Source: Zea mays | Lineage: Eukaryota > Streptophyta > Magnoliopsida > Poales > Poaceae | DNA: 64,000 bases | Direction: 5' to 3' | NCBI RefSeq assembly: GCF_902167145.1 | Contig: NC_050099.1 | Coordinates: 9,252,434 to 9,316,433 of the forward strand | In this document: piece after piece, positions 58,772-64,000 of the stretch | Layout: each line of letters starts with the position of its first letter | How positions within the stretch are numbered: position 1 is the first letter of the stretch | Translations under genes and position numbers: made by a program | The notes under the pieces: generated by a model | Seen by the model: only the letters and a program-made list of their open reading frames with translations | What the model was told of the DNA's origin: nothing | The model's database searches: none

Positions 58772-59754
58772 GCTATTGCAAGAAGCATTTAGAGTCATAT
58801 ATGCTACTAGGAGCACCCCTAAAGTCAAAACAAGAAAGTTGTTTTGTCAGACATGAATTCTACATTACTAATTAAATTATCCACATTTGTTGGCCATGAT
58901 TTTTAATTTGTATTACACGTCCACATTATTTATCAAGGGTTTCATCTACATATATAAATTGTATATCGTCTTTGACTTTTTCATGTGCATAATTTTTTTT
59001 ACCGTGCACGTAAATATAGTGTATGCCTCCCTCTCTTTGGTGCGCGCGTGCCAGAGGAGAGCCAGAGCAGAGGTCGTAGCATGCACTGTTGATAGTTAGG
59101 CCGGCCGTAGGTGGCATAGGCGGCGGCCGCCGCAATGTCGATGGCCGCAGCGGTGCAGGCTAGCCCGCCCATCCAACGATCCAGTGCTCAACCGAGATGC
59201 AGCAGCAAGATATGGTTGGGTATAGCTAGAGCGCAGTTGGCCGGCCAGAACAATGCTAGGCGAGAGAGGGAAGTGGTGGTGATAGGAATGTGAGAGGAGA
59301 GGGATTGTTATCTGTTAGGTCTTATGAATATGGAGGACCGACCGGCAGCAAACAAAAAAGTGAACACTCATCATAGCTGCTGTTGGGCAGGGATTCTTTT
59401 CCATCTCGCATCCTCTGGTTGAGAGATATATATGTCTGCTGCTCTCGCTATATAGCGGGTCGGTCTGCCCTGCTAGCTAGCTAGCTAGTTCAACTTCTAG
59501 GCATGGATCGGATCGGATCGATCAACATTAATTTAATTACTTAATTATTAGTTCCTGACGAAATTAATATATGTTAAACAAAGACTTTAATTTTTATTAT
59601 ATCCTTATATAAATATTATATAGTCATTATCAGTTTTAATTTAATCAAGAAAACCAGTGTGATGTATGTGATGACATGTATATGTGCATGTGTGTACTAC
59701 TACTCGCATAAGCAGTAAACAACAGTAAAACATGCATAATCACTAAGCACATAA
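58772..59754. other. Intergenic stretch, no gene seen
   Basis: AT-rich at first, then a GC-rich patch (59095-59240) and short TAGC and GATCG repeats (59468-59520). I find no conserved coding feature or element boundary. Confidence 0.4.
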
Positions 59755-60557
59755 TGTACACTGCGGAGGGACCGATGCTCAAGACATCGTTGGCTTTATT
59801 CACACGAGACATCTCGTGTGTATGTTCGATTTAGTCGTATGCAGTCGATACGGGCAAATGTACGCAGTGCAGTCCCTCGAACGACGTCGATGACGAAGAA
59901 CCGGATCATCGTTGGTTGAGCGGACGGAGCGAGCAGTCGCGAGTATGCTCCTCAAAAACCTGATCGGCCGCACACCTGTGCAAGTGTAGCTCTACGGACT
60001 GTGATTTCGGAGGCCTACTCTCCCACTCTCTCTATGCTCGCAGACGGTGGGACGGGAATGGGCCGTGTGCAACGCGTCTGAGAGACTGTTCGCGTAACCG
60101 GAAGAGCGTCCACCTCCTCCGTATTTATACACGTGCTGTGGGAGGGGAACAGACTATAACGGTCGCCATCAGAGTCAGAAACTGACAGCTATTACAGCCA
60201 GCCAGAAACCGATGTACCATAAGAGACGTCTGTTAGTAGCCATAAGACAGGAAACGACTGGTCAATACTCCAGGTAAAATGCGCAATCGTTAGAAAGAAA
60301 TATTCGGACTAAGGTCTGATTTACCATGAGCCACAGCCTGGCTCGGCCGGCAGCGCCTGCGTACGATTGGGCAGTCCTCCATCCTTTTCTCAACTTCTCA
60401 ATAGATACACCATTGGTCCACCTATCTAAGTTAATTGATTTGTCCTTTGAACTTCCGGTATGGTACTAAAATATTAGTACACCATAGCATTAAAGTGGAC
60501 ATTTAACATTGACTGTTATTGAATTTTAATTTAGGCCAAGCCCACATTAATCCAACA
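59755..60557 (-). mobile_element. 3' LTR of a truncated copia-type retrotransposon
   Basis: Minus strand TGTTGGATTAATGTGGG...CCCTCCGCAGTGTACA, about 803 bp, with a TATAAATA-type box (complement of GTATTTATAC near 60120). Right next to it, plus strand ATCCCCACCAAGTGC is the complement of a polypurine tract (ACTTGGTGGGGAT), so this is a 3' LTR. No 5' LTR or target duplication is found within the window. The left border is less certain. Confidence 0.6.
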
Positions 60558-61242
60558 ATCCCCACCAAGTGCTAAGTCACACTAAAAATGCTCTTATCAT
60601 CTCAAACGTTTGATATACAGGTGTTTTGATGGAGACTGTTAAGTTGAACATCCACCTAGAACCTAGACTACACTTAACCACAACTGCACCTAGAACTAAT
60701 GAAGATATTTCAGTAATAACCAATTGGGTGAAACTTTATATATATATATACCATCGCTATTTGTCAATCTACCCAACCCATAATTATTGAGCGGACTTCA
60801 GTAATAATCGAGAACTAATGAACATCGTTCAGTAATAACCAATTAGGTGAAACTTTACTTAGGGTGACGAAAACCATGTAGGATTTTTTAATTATTTTTT
60901 ACATTGAAGCACTAAGGAAACTCACCACCCAAGCAATGTGCAAATGGATGCCTCCTCATCCACCTCTTTTGTAACCAAGCATCGAAATTTTAGCACAATT
61001 TTCCTTGTGTAGAACTCCATCAGACGGTCTATCTTTCCACATTCATTCTCAACTAATTTTCCTTGCAGCCTCATCCTTCTTGAGCCTTTGTTAATACAAC
61101 CTAAAGGCCGATATAAAATAACCAAATATGACAAAATACATAAAACAAATAAATCACAAGAATAAATTTCTCCATAACATCTGCATTCAATCTGCTAGCT
61201 GAACATTCTATCGTGATTAGTGGGTTTGCAAAAGCACCAGAA
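60558..61242 (-). other. Probable internal remnant of the truncated retrotransposon
   Basis: Begins with the polypurine tract. It holds a partial duplication (GAACTAATGAA..TTCAGTAATAACCAATT at about 60692 and 60811) and only short ORFs without recognised motifs. The remnant lies against PME-unit sequence at about 61243. Confidence 0.4.
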
Positions 61243-62049
<807 letters not shown>

Positions 62050-64000
62050 TGTAATATCCCAAAAAAATGTTGCCAAAGGTTGATCTTTGGTGCGTGGATG
62101 TGGGAAAAGGGTTGTGGGCCGTTGGATGCTAAGTCAGAGTCATCTGTGGCGTCGTTTCGTTTCTCCCGCAAAGAAACCCTAGTGGTCACCCTTTCCCCAT
62201 TTTGCCCCTTCTTGGCCGCCCCCCTTTCTCCCCCACACACTTGGCCACCCCTCCCCCTTTCCCCTTGGCTGGCCGCCCTATCCTCCCATGGAAGCCCCTC
62301 TCCACGACTTCCTCCTCCCTCTAGATCTCCCCCCACGCAACAAGGATCGAGAAGAGGAGGAGCACGTTGAATTGAAGAGGGAGAGAGGGTCAAGGAGGTG
62401 TTCTTCACCATCTATTCTTGAAGATTTTCCTAGCGAAAACCCTAGGTATGGATGAAATCCTTGTTCCTCCTTGTAATTATGTACTTTTGGAGGTTCTGGA
62501 TCATGAGGATTAAAGGATTAGAGGTTGGATTAGATGTGGGGTTAGGTTTTGATCTCAAATTTAGTTTTCTGCGGAATGGTAGATTCGACAGTTTCTGTTC
62601 ATGCCAGTTTTCCATGGTCTTAGTGGCCTCAAAAAAATGAAAAGTCTATATATGAGTCATAGATAATTTGTAGATCTTTTCGTGTCCGTGAAGAACACCT
62701 CAATCGAACATCAGATCAGAAAGTTATTGCAGTTTGATTATAGCAGTTTTTTAGTCTCATAATTCTATGCAGAATCTGTTCTCTTAAGATTTAGGCAATT
62801 GTATCAACATAATTCAACCTTGTGTTTGTAAGAAAAGTTGTAGATAATTTCATAAGCTTTCCAGATTGTTAAAGAGTGCATTCATATGAATTATGAAACT
62901 CCAGTTATGTTTGTTTTACTGTGGCTGTTCCTGTTTGCCAGACAAAAATGAGCGGGTCCGTTCACTGGTAGGTTTCATCAGGTAAATGACCGAATTGGCT
63001 CTTCCAACTATGGAGACTTCTGTAGAGGGATAAAAGTTATTACTGTCAGTAGAATTTCATGATTTTTGGTTGAGTTGTTTGTGAGATATCGAATTTTGAA
63101 TTTAACTACGCTGCTGTCTGAAACAGATTCAGTCAGTTAACTTGTCAGATGTTTTAGAACTTATTGATGACAGAATTTAATTATCCATTGAATACCAAAG
63201 TTGTAGGGTATTTTGTGTAGATACTTCTAGATTATTTGCTTGATATCACCAATGTTATAATTTTAAAGATACAAAATTAACAAACAGCGCTCCTGTTGTA
63301 TGGCATGTGGTTCAGGGTGGGAGGCTTTCCACTAGGTCTTGGTTTCAAGTGTAGGAGCGATTTGTTGATTGTTGGCAAATGTTTGAGAAATATTTGTACT
63401 AAGTTTTATGCCCACTAGTAGGTGGCTACACTCCAGATCATGCCTAGTACATTTCTTCATCTTCGATGAAGGCAAGTGAACGTAGCGGTGGTTGCTTCCG
63501 TTCTGACCTGTTGTTTCTAGTGCCTACACTGCAATATTGAGAAGTATTGGATTCTTTCATAATTGGACTCTATGGTGATGCTTTACTTGCTTGCATTATA
63601 CTGATGTTCAATCATATATTGATGATGATATGATTCGAGTATGGCTCATGAGATTAATTCACACCCCTGAAGGTAAATGAAGTATTATTTGAGGTTGGTA
63701 TTGTATCTGAAGGTAAATGAAGTATTATTTGAGGTTGTATTGTATGTGAAGGAAGTGAAGTATATTGATAAATGCAGCATGCCATATACATTGCATGATT
63801 CACTTGCATCTGAAGTTGGGTCGTGACCTATGGTCCGACTGTACCGGTACAACATAGCATCGTACGTTGCCCGAGGAGGGGTACGATGCGGCTTCATACC
63901 CTTAGAGGTATGAAGGCAGAGGACATATGCATTGCATTCATATGCATTCAATGAAGTGATATCTGCGGATGATGTGGTTTTATACCCTCAGAGGTATGAA
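62050..64000 (+). mobile_element. LTR of the same family as 1-4762, cut by the window end
   Basis: Begins TGTAATATCCCAAAAAAATG after GCATGCATG in the PME-unit flank. It colinearly matches the outer left LTR (62454 onward equals position 10 onward, and the part from about 63645 equals 3777 onward) with no insertion at the GGCTC site. It shows the uninterrupted form of the LTR. The 3' end lies beyond the window. Confidence 0.85.

Overview
The window is plant nuclear DNA, almost certainly maize (Zea mays) or a teosinte. The reasons are a Sirevirus whose LTRs carry the CACCGGAC.GTCCGGTG palindromes, LTRs resembling the maize Grande family, two CACTA elements with TSDs, deeply nested transposons, and GT-AG introns throughout. 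I see no intact host gene. The family names come from recognition, not from a database search.

The framework is a plus-strand tandem array of pectin methylesterase (PME) pseudogenes with a period of about 3.05-3.1 kb. Unit 1 (4763-7846) carries PME pseudogene 1. Unit 2 (7847-8826 continuing at 53531-55597) is split inside exon 1. Unit 3 (55598-58010) ends abruptly against a fragment of a different PME gene (58011-58771). Only the 3' flank of a fourth unit survives (61243-62049). Each of the three readable copies keeps a TATA box, a signal-peptide-coding start, one intron and the C-terminal PME motifs, and they share stop codons and a frameshift. Arrays of PME genes and pseudogenes are known at the maize gametophyte-factor loci (ga1, ga2, tcb1), where intact PMEs control cross-incompatibility. 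Assigning this window to such a locus is an inference.

The array is bounded and broken by transposons. On the left (1-4762) a 2.6 kb LTR has received an opposite-orientation solo LTR of its own family. The same family appears at 62050-64000. Unit 2 is split by a 44.7 kb nested block (8827-53527). Its outer shell is a non-autonomous CACTA element of about 6.5 kb carrying fragments of host genes (AAA-ATPase-like exon, Cys-rich exon pair, GC-rich fragment) and a small hAT element. Inserted in this shell are: (a) a 4.7 kb solo LTR (13952-27091), itself holding a CACTA element with readable TNPD and Transposase_24 genes (14875-23335), which in turn has a Grande-like solo LTR in an intron (15686-16339); and (b) a Grande-like retrotransposon (28193-53291) with a broken gag, no recognisable pol and a degenerate antisense gene. 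Element (b) is interrupted by a coding-free LTR element with 3.45 kb LTRs (33048-41250) and by a frameshifted Sirevirus (42266-51698).

Target-site duplications were read directly for most insertions: GGCTC, CCC, AATAGAGT, CATG(T/C), CCT, GTAAA, GAAGG, GCATT and AGCTT. The relative order of events is therefore well supported. The remaining stretches (parts of the CACTA shell, 58772-59754 and 60558-61242) hold no gene I can support.
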